Below are positions 1 to 10,370 of a stretch of 64,000 nt of DNA, in pieces (position 1 is the stretch's first letter; each line of letters opens with the position of its first letter). The notes beneath the pieces are model-generated. The model saw only the letters and a list, made by a program, of their open reading frames with translations, made no database searches and was not told where the DNA came from. Location: contig CASFPS010000005.1 in assembly GCA_949296355.1 (NCBI GenBank), positions 62,001 through 126,000 on the forward strand, read 5' to 3'. The position numbers and the translations under genes are program-made. Origin of the DNA: an uncultured bacterium. GTDB lineage: Bacteria; Cyanobacteriota; Vampirovibrionia; Gastranaerophilales; Gastranaerophilaceae.

Positions 1-45
1 GCAGCCATTCTGCCCGAAGCAATCCAGAACAAATTTTGCAATTAA
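1..45 (-). repeat. Dispersed repeat, family B fragment
   Basis: Read on the minus strand this stretch matches the right part of the repeat at 28096-28200 and the one at 61578-61680, sharing the block around 'ggattgcttcgggc'. It is a truncated copy cut by the window edge. The rest of the gap up to the first gene holds another palindrome and a heptamer array; I see no gene. Confidence 0.7.
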
Positions 46-98
46 AAACAATTGTTAGTGTGCAAGTAACTACATCCTGCATCTCCAATATAAAAAAG

Positions 99-186
99 TA
101 TTGTTGGGTTTCACCCAACCTACTTTTCTAAGTCACCCAGTCTCCAATAAACTCCCACTTGATCACCTAGTCACTTGATCACTGAA
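99..186. repeat. REP-like palindrome plus TCACTnA-type heptamer array
   Basis: GTTGGGT/ACCCAAC forms a 7-bp hairpin at 103-119. The same core recurs at 35674-35690, and degenerate forms lie at 17269-17290 and 35861-35880. It is followed by short reiterated 'cacttgatcac' and 'agtcac' words of the heptamer family found at 8665, 13130, 15240, 35565, 35604 and 61770. Confidence 0.6.
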
Positions 187-193
187 AAATCCC

Positions 194-685
194 CTATGCA
201 TTGCGTTCAATTTTAGGTTCCGGGAAATTAACAGTGTTATTATAATAGCTGTTCAAAGCTTTGCCAACATTGCGTATTATCAAACCGGCTTCGTTTGTTA
301 TAATATTTTCCGGCTTGATTGCGGCTTTTGTTGAAGGTTTTGATGCGGCATTTTGCTCGCAATACTTAATATAATCATCATAAGGCATCTCATTATTAAC
401 AGACGCTTGAGCGCCGGAAACCTGTTTTTGAATTGCAGCGTCACCCAAACTCTGAAGCGACTCTGCCTGCTCTTGTGTACTTATATTGTTTTCTTCACAA
501 TACTGCTGATATTCCTCCATCGTAACAACGCCGTCGCCATCATAATCCATAGCCTCGTCGTATCTTGGCTCTCCGTCTCTTGCATAAACCGCCGGTTTGT
601 TATTTTGCGCATGATTATTATTAAACCCGCTTGATACCGCTAAATTTTGCAATAATTGTAAATCGAGTGATAAGCCGTCTGACAT
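194..685 (-). CDS. EF-hand protein of unknown function
   Basis: The protein has about 163 residues. It contains one canonical calcium-binding EF-hand loop near residues 47-58 (D-x-D-G-D-G-x-x-x-x-x-E), followed by a second, degenerate E/Y-rich segment that repeats the 'YxxYCEQN' pattern. The N-terminus is short, polar and Asn-rich, with no obvious signal peptide. I start it at the ATG at 685, which has AAAGGG 8 nt upstream, rather than at the TTG two codons earlier. The function is unknown; calcium binding is inferred from the loop alone. Confidence 0.7.
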   Translation of the reverse strand: MSDGLSLDLQLLQNLAVSSGFNNNHAQNNKPAVYARDGEPRYDEAMDYDGDGVVTMEEYQQYCEENNISTQEQAESLQSLGDAAIQKQVSGAQASVNNEMPYDDYIKYCEQNAASKPSTKAAIKPENIITNEAGLIIRNVGKALNSYYNNTVNFPEPKIERNA

Positions 686-797
686 ATGCAAAGCCCTTTC
701 TTAGCTAATTAATATATACAAATTATAGCATACTTTTATATATTTTCAATCATCACCCGGAGTAATTTTTAAACTAAAATCGTTCTAAATAGCAGTT

Positions 798-3578
798 TTA
801 CTTAATTCTTTTGAGTGAGGATAAGAAGTTAAAGTTAATCACATCACCGTCAACTGTTGTCAAAAATACCTGACAGTCTTTTTCATCCGCGTCAATAGAA
901 GGCAGCATTGAGAGTTCTGCCGCATAATAATTACTGTCATTTCTGCCGCTGGTTGTAATTCTGCTTGCAAGACTGTTCAGGGACAGATTTCTCAAGAATC
1001 CTGCAAAGCCTTCGCCTTTGTTTGACATTTTTGTGTAAATTCTGAGTGTTGCATCGTTTGTCATTAAATCATATCTTCCGACAATGAACGAACTCAACTG
1101 CTTTGCTCTGGATTTTATCATCATTTTTTCAATAACATTGTCTTTCAATGTCATATCACCTTGAATAACATCAAAACTTCCATCCGGAATATTAACTAAA
1201 TCCCCGAATGTTGCAGGAGTAATCATTGCAATCGGATTTCTGAATAGTGACGCAACTTTCAGAATATATTCAACATATCCGACTTTTTCAATCGTACCGT
1301 TTTGGATATCAAATTTTATTATGCCGTTTAGTTTTAAAGACTCATCAGAAGTTATTTCAATTAACCCTCTTGCCTTACCGGAAATTTCTCTCGGCAAGCC
1401 CAGAACTGCCGCTGCCATTACATCAGAATTAACATCTTTGATACCCAATCTTAAGTAATACTGCTTTTTAATCAAATCCGCTTTGACTTTTAGGGTAGAA
1501 ATACCTTCTGCAATATCAAATTTGTTAGATTGAAGCTGTAATACGCCGTCTTTATCAAGTGTCAGATTAGCATAAAGATTGCCAAAATTAACTTCCTTAT
1601 ATTTACCCTTCTGCAGGTTGAGGATACATTTTTCGACAATAACAAGACCTTTTGAGAATGTCGGAGTTTCGTCGTTTTCTGCAGCCAAATCATCTTCCTG
1701 ATAAGTATTTTCATCCGCAACAAGAACATCTTCAGCGGTTTGCTGCGTAGACTGCGTTGAATTTGCGGAAGCTATAAGTTTTTCCACATCAATATTATCA
1801 ACGTTAAGATGGACGCTTTTTACTATAATCGGTAATTTCAATTCATTTACAATATATCCGTCAAAATGGTATTTTGAACGTTTAAATCTTCCGTCAGCAA
1901 TAGCGCCTAACTTGTCGCCTTTTGCACCGATTTTTGCGGATTCAATATAAAGTCTTTGAGCCGGAATGCGGACTTTATTAAATTCAATTACACCGTCCAT
2001 TTTCGGGAATTCGCCTTTGTTATCAATACTTAAATCCCCTGAAATGGTACCTTTTCTAAAGATTTTTTGCCCTGCAAGGAAATTCAGAAACTCACTCGGA
2101 AGCGGACGCGGAATTTTTAAATTTATATCCAGAAGCTTCATATTATCAGCCATGTCAATGTCGCCTTTGATTGCAAGAACAGGTGTCATGTCCTTTTGAA
2201 GCTTGTCGGTTATATAGTAATCGATTGTATTAATTTTCAGAATATTTTTAATCACACTCAAATCAACTTTGAACAAGGTTTTATAATTTGCAAGAACCAT
2301 TGACTGCTCGCCGAGTTTAAAACCTTCACCTTCATTCAGAAGGAAATACCACACAACATCACAGGATCCGTTTTTGGAAGTAAGTGTAAGCCTTGAACCG
2401 GCATCCCCTACAAGTGAAATCGGAGCATTCAGCATTTTGGAAACATAATTCTTAAAGAAATCATCATTTACAAAAATATCTGAAACAATCTTTGTATCAC
2501 AAGTTTTCCAGTAATCTTTAACCTCTCCGGACATTGTAATACTGTTATTTTCTTTGTTATTATAATATCCTTTAAAATCTTTGAGCGTAACTGTTGTATT
2601 TCCAATCTCAACCAGCCCTTGTGTAACTTTTACCGGCAGATTTTCAAGATACAAAATTTTAAAATCCGCGCCGTTTACATCAACATTTCCGCGTATGTTA
2701 TTTTTTGTAAGATGCAGGTTAAAATCTACACTTCCGTTAACATCACCGATTGGCGCAAGAAGTTCTTTGCCGTTTGGAATAATGATATTTGAAGTCAAAA
2801 TATTAAAAATATCTCTTGCTTTGAAGTTTGTTGAAGAAATATTCATCTCCGCGCCGGTTTTTCTTGAAGCAAATGCGTCAATTACAATTTTGGATTTGTC
2901 AACTTCAATCGGGAAACTGTCAACATGGAGTTCGCCGTTTCCCATATAAATTTTGTTTTTGTCATTTGCAGAGACAACAATCTTATCACTGCCTTTAGCC
3001 ATTTCGAAATCAAAATCAAAATGCAGATATTTTTTAGCTTTTGTTCTGTCAAGCAGCATGCGCTTTGCATCAAATTTTATCCCGATATCAGGAGTGTTAT
3101 AAGTGATGAGGCATTTTTTCACGCCAAGAACCGCAGAATAGATATCTAAATCGAATTCAGAAGGTTTTTGTTCTTTTTTTTGTTCAGTTTTAGGCAAAAG
3201 CGAAAGTAAATCAGATGTATTTACATAAATATTATCTGCAAGAACTTTTTTTACAATCAGACGTTTTTTGAAAATATCACTGAAAGAAAATTCCGTATCA
3301 AGATTTGTAAGATTTAATAACTCTTGATTGTTTTTTACAATTGACAGTTTATCAATAGAGAAAGCTATATCAGGATTTAAGCCTGTTTTTAATTCAGGAT
3401 TTACAATAACAACTTCTGCGCCGAGAATTTTTTTTGCCTCTCCTGTAATTTTATTATTAACCCACTTGCTTGAAACAGCAGCCGGAAGAACCCATAAATA
3501 TGTTGCTGCAGCGACGCCCGCTAAGATTACGACAGAACAAACAGTTGCGGTTAATATCTTTTTAGCTTTACTCTTCAT
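798..3578 (-). CDS. AsmA/TamB-like envelope protein
   Basis: This is a large protein of about 926 residues. A single N-terminal transmembrane anchor (about residues 10-32) is followed by a long beta-rich region with many 'DGxF', 'GDLSIDNKGEFP' and 'ISGDL'-like units, typical of the AsmA-like/YhdP superfamily. These proteins bridge the inner and outer membranes and are implicated in phospholipid transport or outer-membrane protein assembly. The C-terminal part (about 700-880) resembles the AsmA C-terminal domain. A TTG two codons upstream (3584) is also in frame, but the ATG at 3578 follows an extended -10 box by 7 nt. The protein implies a diderm envelope. The superfamily is fairly secure; the exact role is not. 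Confidence 0.75.
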   Translation of the reverse strand: MKSKAKKILTATVCSVVILAGVAAATYLWVLPAAVSSKWVNNKITGEAKKILGAEVVIVNPELKTGLNPDIAFSIDKLSIVKNNQELLNLTNLDTEFSFSDIFKKRLIVKKVLADNIYVNTSDLLSLLPKTEQKKEQKPSEFDLDIYSAVLGVKKCLITYNTPDIGIKFDAKRMLLDRTKAKKYLHFDFDFEMAKGSDKIVVSANDKNKIYMGNGELHVDSFPIEVDKSKIVIDAFASRKTGAEMNISSTNFKARDIFNILTSNIIIPNGKELLAPIGDVNGSVDFNLHLTKNNIRGNVDVNGADFKILYLENLPVKVTQGLVEIGNTTVTLKDFKGYYNNKENNSITMSGEVKDYWKTCDTKIVSDIFVNDDFFKNYVSKMLNAPISLVGDAGSRLTLTSKNGSCDVVWYFLLNEGEGFKLGEQSMVLANYKTLFKVDLSVIKNILKINTIDYYITDKLQKDMTPVLAIKGDIDMADNMKLLDINLKIPRPLPSEFLNFLAGQKIFRKGTISGDLSIDNKGEFPKMDGVIEFNKVRIPAQRLYIESAKIGAKGDKLGAIADGRFKRSKYHFDGYIVNELKLPIIVKSVHLNVDNIDVEKLIASANSTQSTQQTAEDVLVADENTYQEDDLAAENDETPTFSKGLVIVEKCILNLQKGKYKEVNFGNLYANLTLDKDGVLQLQSNKFDIAEGISTLKVKADLIKKQYYLRLGIKDVNSDVMAAAVLGLPREISGKARGLIEITSDESLKLNGIIKFDIQNGTIEKVGYVEYILKVASLFRNPIAMITPATFGDLVNIPDGSFDVIQGDMTLKDNVIEKMMIKSRAKQLSSFIVGRYDLMTNDATLRIYTKMSNKGEGFAGFLRNLSLNSLASRITTSGRNDSNYYAAELSMLPSIDADEKDCQVFLTTVDGDVINFNFLSSLKRIK

Positions 3579-3585
3579 AGTCAAA

Positions 3586-3594
3586 ATTATAGCA
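3586..3594 (-). promoter_or_regulatory. Extended -10 box abutting the AsmA-like start
   Basis: TGCTATAAT on the minus strand ends 7 nt before the ATG at 3578. No Shine-Dalgarno sequence fits in between, so a leaderless transcript is predicted (inference). Confidence 0.5.
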
Positions 3595-3659
3595 CAAAAT
3601 CTTTCTGCTGCGCAGAATGAATTTTCAAGAAAATTTTATTGACGACTTATTGAATAAAC

Positions 3660-6095
<2,436 letters not shown>

Positions 6096-6232
6096 TTATC
6101 CCCCTCAATATAATAAAAGTCTGTTCTATACAAGAATTATAGCATAAAATAAATTTTAGCGAAAATATTTTTTAGCTGGAAAGCAGGTATGCAAATTAAC
6201 AGTTGGTTTGAGAAAAGTAACAGAGATGAAGA

Positions 6233-6769
6233 CTATTCAAAATCTAAATCTTTAATTTTTTTTATATCTTCTACGCTACCCCAATCTTTTTCATATAAAC
6301 CTTGCTTTACAAATTTATGAAAAGATGAATACGACCAGTCTTTAACATTATTGACAAGCCCGTGTTTAACAGGGTTGTAGTGAATGTAATTAATTTGATT
6401 ATTTAATTCCTCTTCATCTCTAATTGTATGTTCCCAGTAACGTCTTTGAAAAATTCCTTTTTCTCGTTTATTTTTATATCCGATTCTTAAATCGTCGGTT
6501 GGGCATACTTGCCCAACATTTCTTGAAAAGTAATGTTTTAAAGAAGATATTATTTTAGGATAATTATTTATATTTTCAGGATATAAAATTAAATGAATAT
6601 GCTCAGGTAAAACACAAATTGCAATAATTTCAAATTTATACAATTTTTGAACATTTCTAAATGCAGTTCTTAGTATTTCGATATTATCAATGAATACAGG
6701 CTTTCTTTCATAGGCTGTTATTATAATATGGACATATCCGTTTTGAACAAATACTCTGCGGTAATTCAT
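6233..6769 (-). CDS. REP-associated tyrosine transposase (RAYT, Y1 family)
   Basis: A 178-residue single-domain Y1 transposase of the TnpA_REP type. The HUH motif is His57-Ile-His59 (PEHIHLIL). The likely catalytic tyrosine is in the NYIHYNPVKHGLV block (about Tyr128), which is diagnostic of RAYTs. This family is thought to mobilise single-stranded REP/BIME palindromes. A palindrome with GTTGGGCA/TGCCCAAC arms lies just upstream (6798-6817), and an inverted copy lies inside the gene (6498-6517), translated as Val-Gly-Gln-Val-Cys-Pro. The start codon sits 6 nt after TAAAAT with no ribosome-binding site. It appears full length and is probably the source of at least one repeat family here. Confidence 0.9.
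   Translation of the reverse strand: MNYRRVFVQNGYVHIIITAYERKPVFIDNIEILRTAFRNVQKLYKFEIIAICVLPEHIHLILYPENINNYPKIISSLKHYFSRNVGQVCPTDDLRIGYKNKREKGIFQRRYWEHTIRDEEELNNQINYIHYNPVKHGLVNNVKDWSYSSFHKFVKQGLYEKDWGSVEDIKKIKDLDFE
6498..6517. repeat. REP-like palindrome inside the RAYT coding sequence
   Basis: Arms GTTGGGCA and TGCCCAAC with a 4-nt loop. The right-hand flank of the upstream copy (CCGAC) appears here as its complement GTCGG on the left, so the two copies are in inverted orientation. Confidence 0.75.
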
Positions 6770-6797
6770 AATTTGATTTTAACACATAATTTGTTTT

Positions 6798-6822
6798 GTT
6801 GGGCAGGTATGCCCAACCGACA
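6798..6822. repeat. REP-like palindrome upstream of the RAYT gene
   Basis: The same 8-bp arms as the in-gene copy, with loop ggta, followed by CCGAC. It lies 29 bp before the transposase start codon and so could be a substrate or an operator of the transposase. Confidence 0.75.
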
Positions 6823-6860
6823 ATTTATTATACTTGCAACAAACCGAACATTAAAATATA

Positions 6861-7164
6861 TAGAGAAAGCGACGTAAGCAAAACGAATGTTTTGCCGACG
6901 TTGGGGGTTCTGTCCCGTCGATTATTAGCGGGATTCTTTATCCTAAAATTAGCGGACGACGGGACTCACTGTGTCTGTTTGCGAGCAGGAAAAGGTGACT
7001 AAATGTCACGTTTTCCGTGAAAGTTTTAAAGAAAGCACGGAGGCTAGCTTGAGCAAATAGAGAAAGCGACGTAAGCAAAACGAATGTTTTGCCGACGTTG
7101 GGGGTTTAGTCCCGTCGATTATTATCGGGATTTTTATTCTTAAAATAGCGGACGACGGGACTCG
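6861..7164. repeat. Direct repeat of ~107 bp carrying the tRNA-Gly 3' end
   Basis: Copy 1 (6861-6967) and copy 2 (7058-7164) are nearly identical. Both contain a GCAAAAC/GTTTTGC hairpin, a TCCCG/CGGGA element and, at the right end, the last 17 nt of tRNA-Gly (T-arm and acceptor strand). Only copy 2 continues into the whole tRNA. About 90 bp of unique sequence separates them. This fills the gap between the RAYT and the tRNA; no gene was seen. Confidence 0.75.
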
Positions 7165-7219
7165 AACCCGCGACGTCAACCTTGGGAAGGTTGCATTCTA
7201 CCACTGAATTACATCCGCT
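7148..7219 (-). tRNA. tRNA-Gly (anticodon CCC)
   Basis: A cloverleaf folds on the minus strand. The acceptor is GCGGATG/CGTCCGC with one G-U pair. The anticodon stem is CAACC/GGTTG around the 7-nt loop TTCCCAA, and the T-arm GCGGGTTCGAGTCCCGT is standard. CCA is not encoded. It lies 25 nt downstream of accC on the same strand with no terminator between, so it is probably co-transcribed with efp-accB-accC. Confidence 0.93.
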
Positions 7220-7244
7220 CAAACTGACTAAAAGTAAAATTGAT

Positions 7245-8609
7245 TTACTCAGATTTAAATTCTTTACCGTGGCGTTTGTAGAAATCTTCAATAAATCCGG
7301 TATTGAATTTGCCGCTCATAAAGACTTCATCCTCTACAATCTGCTGGTGGAAAGGTATTGTTGTCTTAATACCTGTAACAACGTATTCTTTTAAAGCCTG
7401 ATACATTCTGCGTCTTGCTTCATTTCTGTTTTCGCCCCAGCAAATAAGTTTTCCGAGCATAGAATCATAATAAGGCGGAATTGAATAGCCCGGATAAACG
7501 TGCGAATCTACTCTGATTCCGAATCCGCCCGGAGCAAAGTACCCGTCAATCTTACCCGGACAAGGCATAAAGTCATTATCAGGGTCTTCAGCGTTAATTC
7601 TGCATTCGATTGCATGCCCTCTCAATAAGACGTCATCCTGAGTGTAACCGAGTTTTTTACCGGAAGCTACAAGGATTTGTTCACGGACAATATCTATTTG
7701 AGAAATCATTTCCGTAACACAATGCTCAACCTGAACCCTTGTATTCATTTCCATAAAATACCATTTTCCGTCATGGTCAAGCAAGAATTCACAAGTTCCT
7801 GCGCCTTCATAACCTATAGCTTTAGCAGCTCTTACAGCTGCTGCACCCATTTCTTTTCTTGTTTTTTCATCAATAGCAGGAGATGGCGCTTCTTCTAATA
7901 GTTTCTGGTGGCGTCTCTGAATTGAACAATCTCTTTCGCCTAAATGAATTACATTACCAAAAGAATCGCCTAAAATCTGAACCTCAATATGTCTCGGATT
8001 TTCAAGGAACTTTTCGGCATAAATTCCCGGGTTACCGAAGAATTTTTCTGCTTCCATCTGGCACAAGTTCATATTTGTTTCTAATTCATCGTCATTTCTT
8101 ACAATTCTCATGCCTTTTCCGCCGCCGCCCGCGGTTGCTTTAAGGATAATAGGATATCCGGCTTTATGAGCAAATTCCCTTGCCTGCTCAACTGACTCAA
8201 GAAGCCCTGTTCCCGGAGTTACAGGAACATTGTTTTCAATCATTGTCTTTCTTGCAGTTGCTTTATCGCCCATTTTACGCATAGAATCAGCAGACGGTCC
8301 TATAAATTTGATTCCGTGTTCGGTACAAATATCAACAAAGTCTGCTCTTTCAGACATAAAACCGTATCCCGGATGGATAGCGTCACATCCGGTCATAAGA
8401 GCTGTAGATATAATTGCGGGAATATTCAAATAGCTTTGTGCGCTCGGTGCAGGTCCTATGCAATACGCGTCTGTTGCAAGTCTAACGTGCAAAGACTTTG
8501 CATCTGCCTGAGAATAAATTGCGACTGTCGGAAGTCCGAGTTCACGACACGCTCTGATTACCCTGACTGCTATTTCACCTCTGTTTGCTATTAAAACTCT
8601 TTTAAACAT
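7245..8609 (-). CDS. accC: Acetyl-CoA carboxylase, biotin carboxylase subunit
   Basis: Catalyses ATP-dependent carboxylation of biotin on AccB, the first half-reaction of acetyl-CoA carboxylase in fatty-acid synthesis. At 454 residues it has family length. The N-terminal IANRGEIAVRVIRACRELG block, HPGYGFMSE, the ATP-grasp glycine loop (TAGGGGKGMR about 163-172), the catalytic-site block FMEMNTRVQVEHCVTE and a full C-terminal domain are all present. A purine-rich AGGAAT/GGGAAT stretch precedes the ATG. It is the last protein gene of the efp-accB-accC operon. The carboxyltransferase genes accA/accD are not in the window. Confidence 0.97.
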   Translation of the reverse strand: MFKRVLIANRGEIAVRVIRACRELGLPTVAIYSQADAKSLHVRLATDAYCIGPAPSAQSYLNIPAIISTALMTGCDAIHPGYGFMSERADFVDICTEHGIKFIGPSADSMRKMGDKATARKTMIENNVPVTPGTGLLESVEQAREFAHKAGYPIILKATAGGGGKGMRIVRNDDELETNMNLCQMEAEKFFGNPGIYAEKFLENPRHIEVQILGDSFGNVIHLGERDCSIQRRHQKLLEEAPSPAIDEKTRKEMGAAAVRAAKAIGYEGAGTCEFLLDHDGKWYFMEMNTRVQVEHCVTEMISQIDIVREQILVASGKKLGYTQDDVLLRGHAIECRINAEDPDNDFMPCPGKIDGYFAPGGFGIRVDSHVYPGYSIPPYYDSMLGKLICWGENRNEARRRMYQALKEYVVTGIKTTIPFHQQIVEDEVFMSGKFNTGFIEDFYKRHGKEFKSE

Positions 8610-8664
8610 ATTCCCGTTATTCCTGTTTTTTATTTTTTATTCAAAATTGTTTTGTAACCTAAAA

Positions 8665-8727
8665 AGTGAATAGTGAATAGTGAGCAGTGAATAGAAAATT
8701 CTAATCACTATTCACTAGTCACTACTA
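8665..8727. repeat. Inverted AGTGAAT/ATTCACT heptamer array
   Basis: Four 'agtgaatag'-like words are followed by inverted 'tcactattcact' words, able to form a long imperfect hairpin in the accB-accC intergenic RNA. It belongs to the heptamer family seen across the window. Confidence 0.6.
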
Positions 8728-9186
8728 TTCCACATACATCAAAACTTGCCCGTATTCAATCGGGTCGCCGTTTTTAACGCAAATCTGAACAACTTTTCCG
8801 GATTGTTCTGATTTAATTTCATTCATTAATTTCATTGCTTCAATTATACAGACAACATCACCTGCATTAACAGTAGATCCGACTTCCACAAACGGAGCAG
8901 CGTCCGGAGAGGAAGCGGCATAGAATGTTCCTACCATCGGGGAAGTAATTGCTCTGCCTTTTGCTTCCGGCTCTTTCGCCGCCGGCTGAGGAGCAGAAGC
9001 TGCCGGAGCCAGAGCAGTTGCTGCAACAGGAGCAGCTGCAACCGCAGCCGGAGCTGCCGCTATAACTTCAGGCAAATCTTTTCTAATTGTAATTGCCTGT
9101 TCTCCATCTTCAAGAGAAATCTCTGTCAAACCGTTCTCTGCTATAATTTTTGCTAATTTTTCTATATAATCTGTTTCAAATTTCAT
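8725..9186 (-). CDS. accB: Acetyl-CoA carboxylase biotin carboxyl carrier protein
   Basis: Carries the covalently bound biotin shuttled between AccC and the carboxyltransferase. It has 153 residues. An N-terminal helical part is followed by an Ala/Pro-rich flexible linker (about 45-80), then a biotinyl domain with the EAMKLMNEI motif, where the Lys is biotinylated. AGGAG lies 7 nt before the ATG. It sits between efp and accC, the common bacterial arrangement. Confidence 0.96.
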   Translation of the reverse strand: MKFETDYIEKLAKIIAENGLTEISLEDGEQAITIRKDLPEVIAAAPAAVAAAPVAATALAPAASAPQPAAKEPEAKGRAITSPMVGTFYAASSPDAAPFVEVGSTVNAGDVVCIIEAMKLMNEIKSEQSGKVVQICVKNGDPIEYGQVLMYVE

Positions 9187-9247
9187 TGTGTTCTCCTAAA
9201 AGTTGAGAAAGAACTTCTTCTCAACTCCTAAACTTCTAAACTTATTT

Positions 9248-9805
9248 TTAACATCTGTCTAAGTATTCGTTGCTTCTGGTATCGACTCTGATTACATCGC
9301 CGTTTTGCACAAAGAACGGAACCTGAACAACAGCACCTGTTTCAAGAGTAGCCGGCTTAGAACCGCCCTGGGCAGTGTTACCCTTTTCTGCAGGAGGTGT
9401 GTCAACAACTTCCAATTCAACGTGAGCCGGAATATCAACGCCTATAATTCTCTTGTCATGCATTAATACCTGAACAATCATATTTTCTTTCAGGTACTTA
9501 ACGCCTTCACCTACATGATCTTCATTTAATTGAATCTGTTCGTAGGTTTCATTATCCATCATAACGTATTCTTTGCCTTCTTTGTATAAGTACTGCATTT
9601 CTCTACGGTCAAGCATAGCTTTTGCAACTTTTTCACCTGCTCTGAAAGTTCTTTCTACAACGTTTCCGGTTTCTGCATTCTTTAACTTTGTTCTTACAAA
9701 AGCTGCGCCTTTACCCGGTTTTACGTGCAAGAATTCAACAACAGTCCACAATCCGTTATCTAATTCAAGTGTTAAGCCATTCTTTAAATCGTTTACTGAA
9801 ATCAT
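9248..9805 (-). CDS. efp: Translation elongation factor P
   Basis: Relieves ribosome stalling at polyproline by binding between the P and E sites. At 185 residues it has the KOW-like N-domain with the conserved loop lysine (HVKPGKGAAFVRTKLKN), followed by two OB domains ending in RVDTRSNEYLDRC. AAGGAG precedes the ATG. It is the first gene of the operon with accB and accC. The modification enzyme for the loop lysine is not visible here. Confidence 0.96.
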   Translation of the reverse strand: MISVNDLKNGLTLELDNGLWTVVEFLHVKPGKGAAFVRTKLKNAETGNVVERTFRAGEKVAKAMLDRREMQYLYKEGKEYVMMDNETYEQIQLNEDHVGEGVKYLKENMIVQVLMHDKRIIGVDIPAHVELEVVDTPPAEKGNTAQGGSKPATLETGAVVQVPFFVQNGDVIRVDTRSNEYLDRC

Positions 9806-9988
9806 ACTTACTCCTTAACTATATATACTACTTTTTTCTAAACAATAACATAAACCAATCTTGATATCAACCTTTCACTGATAAGGCAGAAAAAAAATAA
9901 CTCTTTACATTCAAATTTTTTTGATTAAAATAAAAGAACACCTCTTTTACGGGGGAGGAATTTTTACATTACCCGAAAGGAATATAAA

Positions 9989-10156
9989 ATGGTTAGCGGT
10001 ATTTCACGCGTGCTGGCTAATTTTGTCGGCGCCCAAAGATTAAAAAATCCAATGAGAAAAAATTCTAAGTATAAATTTAATGCAAAGCTGCAGGAATCCA
10101 GACTCAATTTATCAAACTTTATTCAGGACAGAAACCACCCGCAGGGAAAAATATAA
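9989..10156 (+). CDS. Small basic protein, 55 residues, unknown
   Basis: An open frame from ATG at 9989 to TAA at 10156, preceded by AAAGGA at good spacing. The product is Lys/Arg/Asn-rich (starts MVSGISRVLANFVGAQ) with no cysteine motif or membrane segment. It is divergent from efp and stands alone upstream of a repeat block. No family was recognised. The ribosome-binding site, the codon usage and the position between real genes support it; expression is unproven. Confidence 0.55.
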   Translation: MVSGISRVLANFVGAQRLKNPMRKNSKYKFNAKLQESRLNLSNFIQDRNHPQGKI

Positions 10157-10194
10157 TTTTAGCCGGAATACATTTTGTATTGCCGTAAGGTGTA

Positions 10195-10335
10195 AAGAGT
10201 AAGTTAGCAGCAGTAGTGTGGAGTTTGCTCCACAAACCTGTTTTGCAGGAAATATCTGCTTACAAAAAATTTTGTCGGACTTACCCCCTCCCTAGCCCTC
10301 CCCGTTGGAGAGGGAACACGCGCTGATGCTCGATT
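10195..10335. repeat. Repeat block (families A and E)
   Basis: Contains a variant of the GTGTGGAG...CTCCACA palindrome at about 10216-10235, then a CCCTCCC/GGAGAGGG hairpin followed by 'acacgcgctgatgctc' (10283-10332), the same family as the second insertion in mnmE and the block near 27838-27945. Confidence 0.6.
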
Positions 10336-10370
10336 GAAGTAATCAAAAGAATTGTAGAGCTTACTTATCC

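Noticed and set aside
6796-7002. Open frame of 68 codons upstream of tRNA-Gly
   Set aside because: It covers a REP palindrome and the tRNA 3'-end duplication; no start signal.
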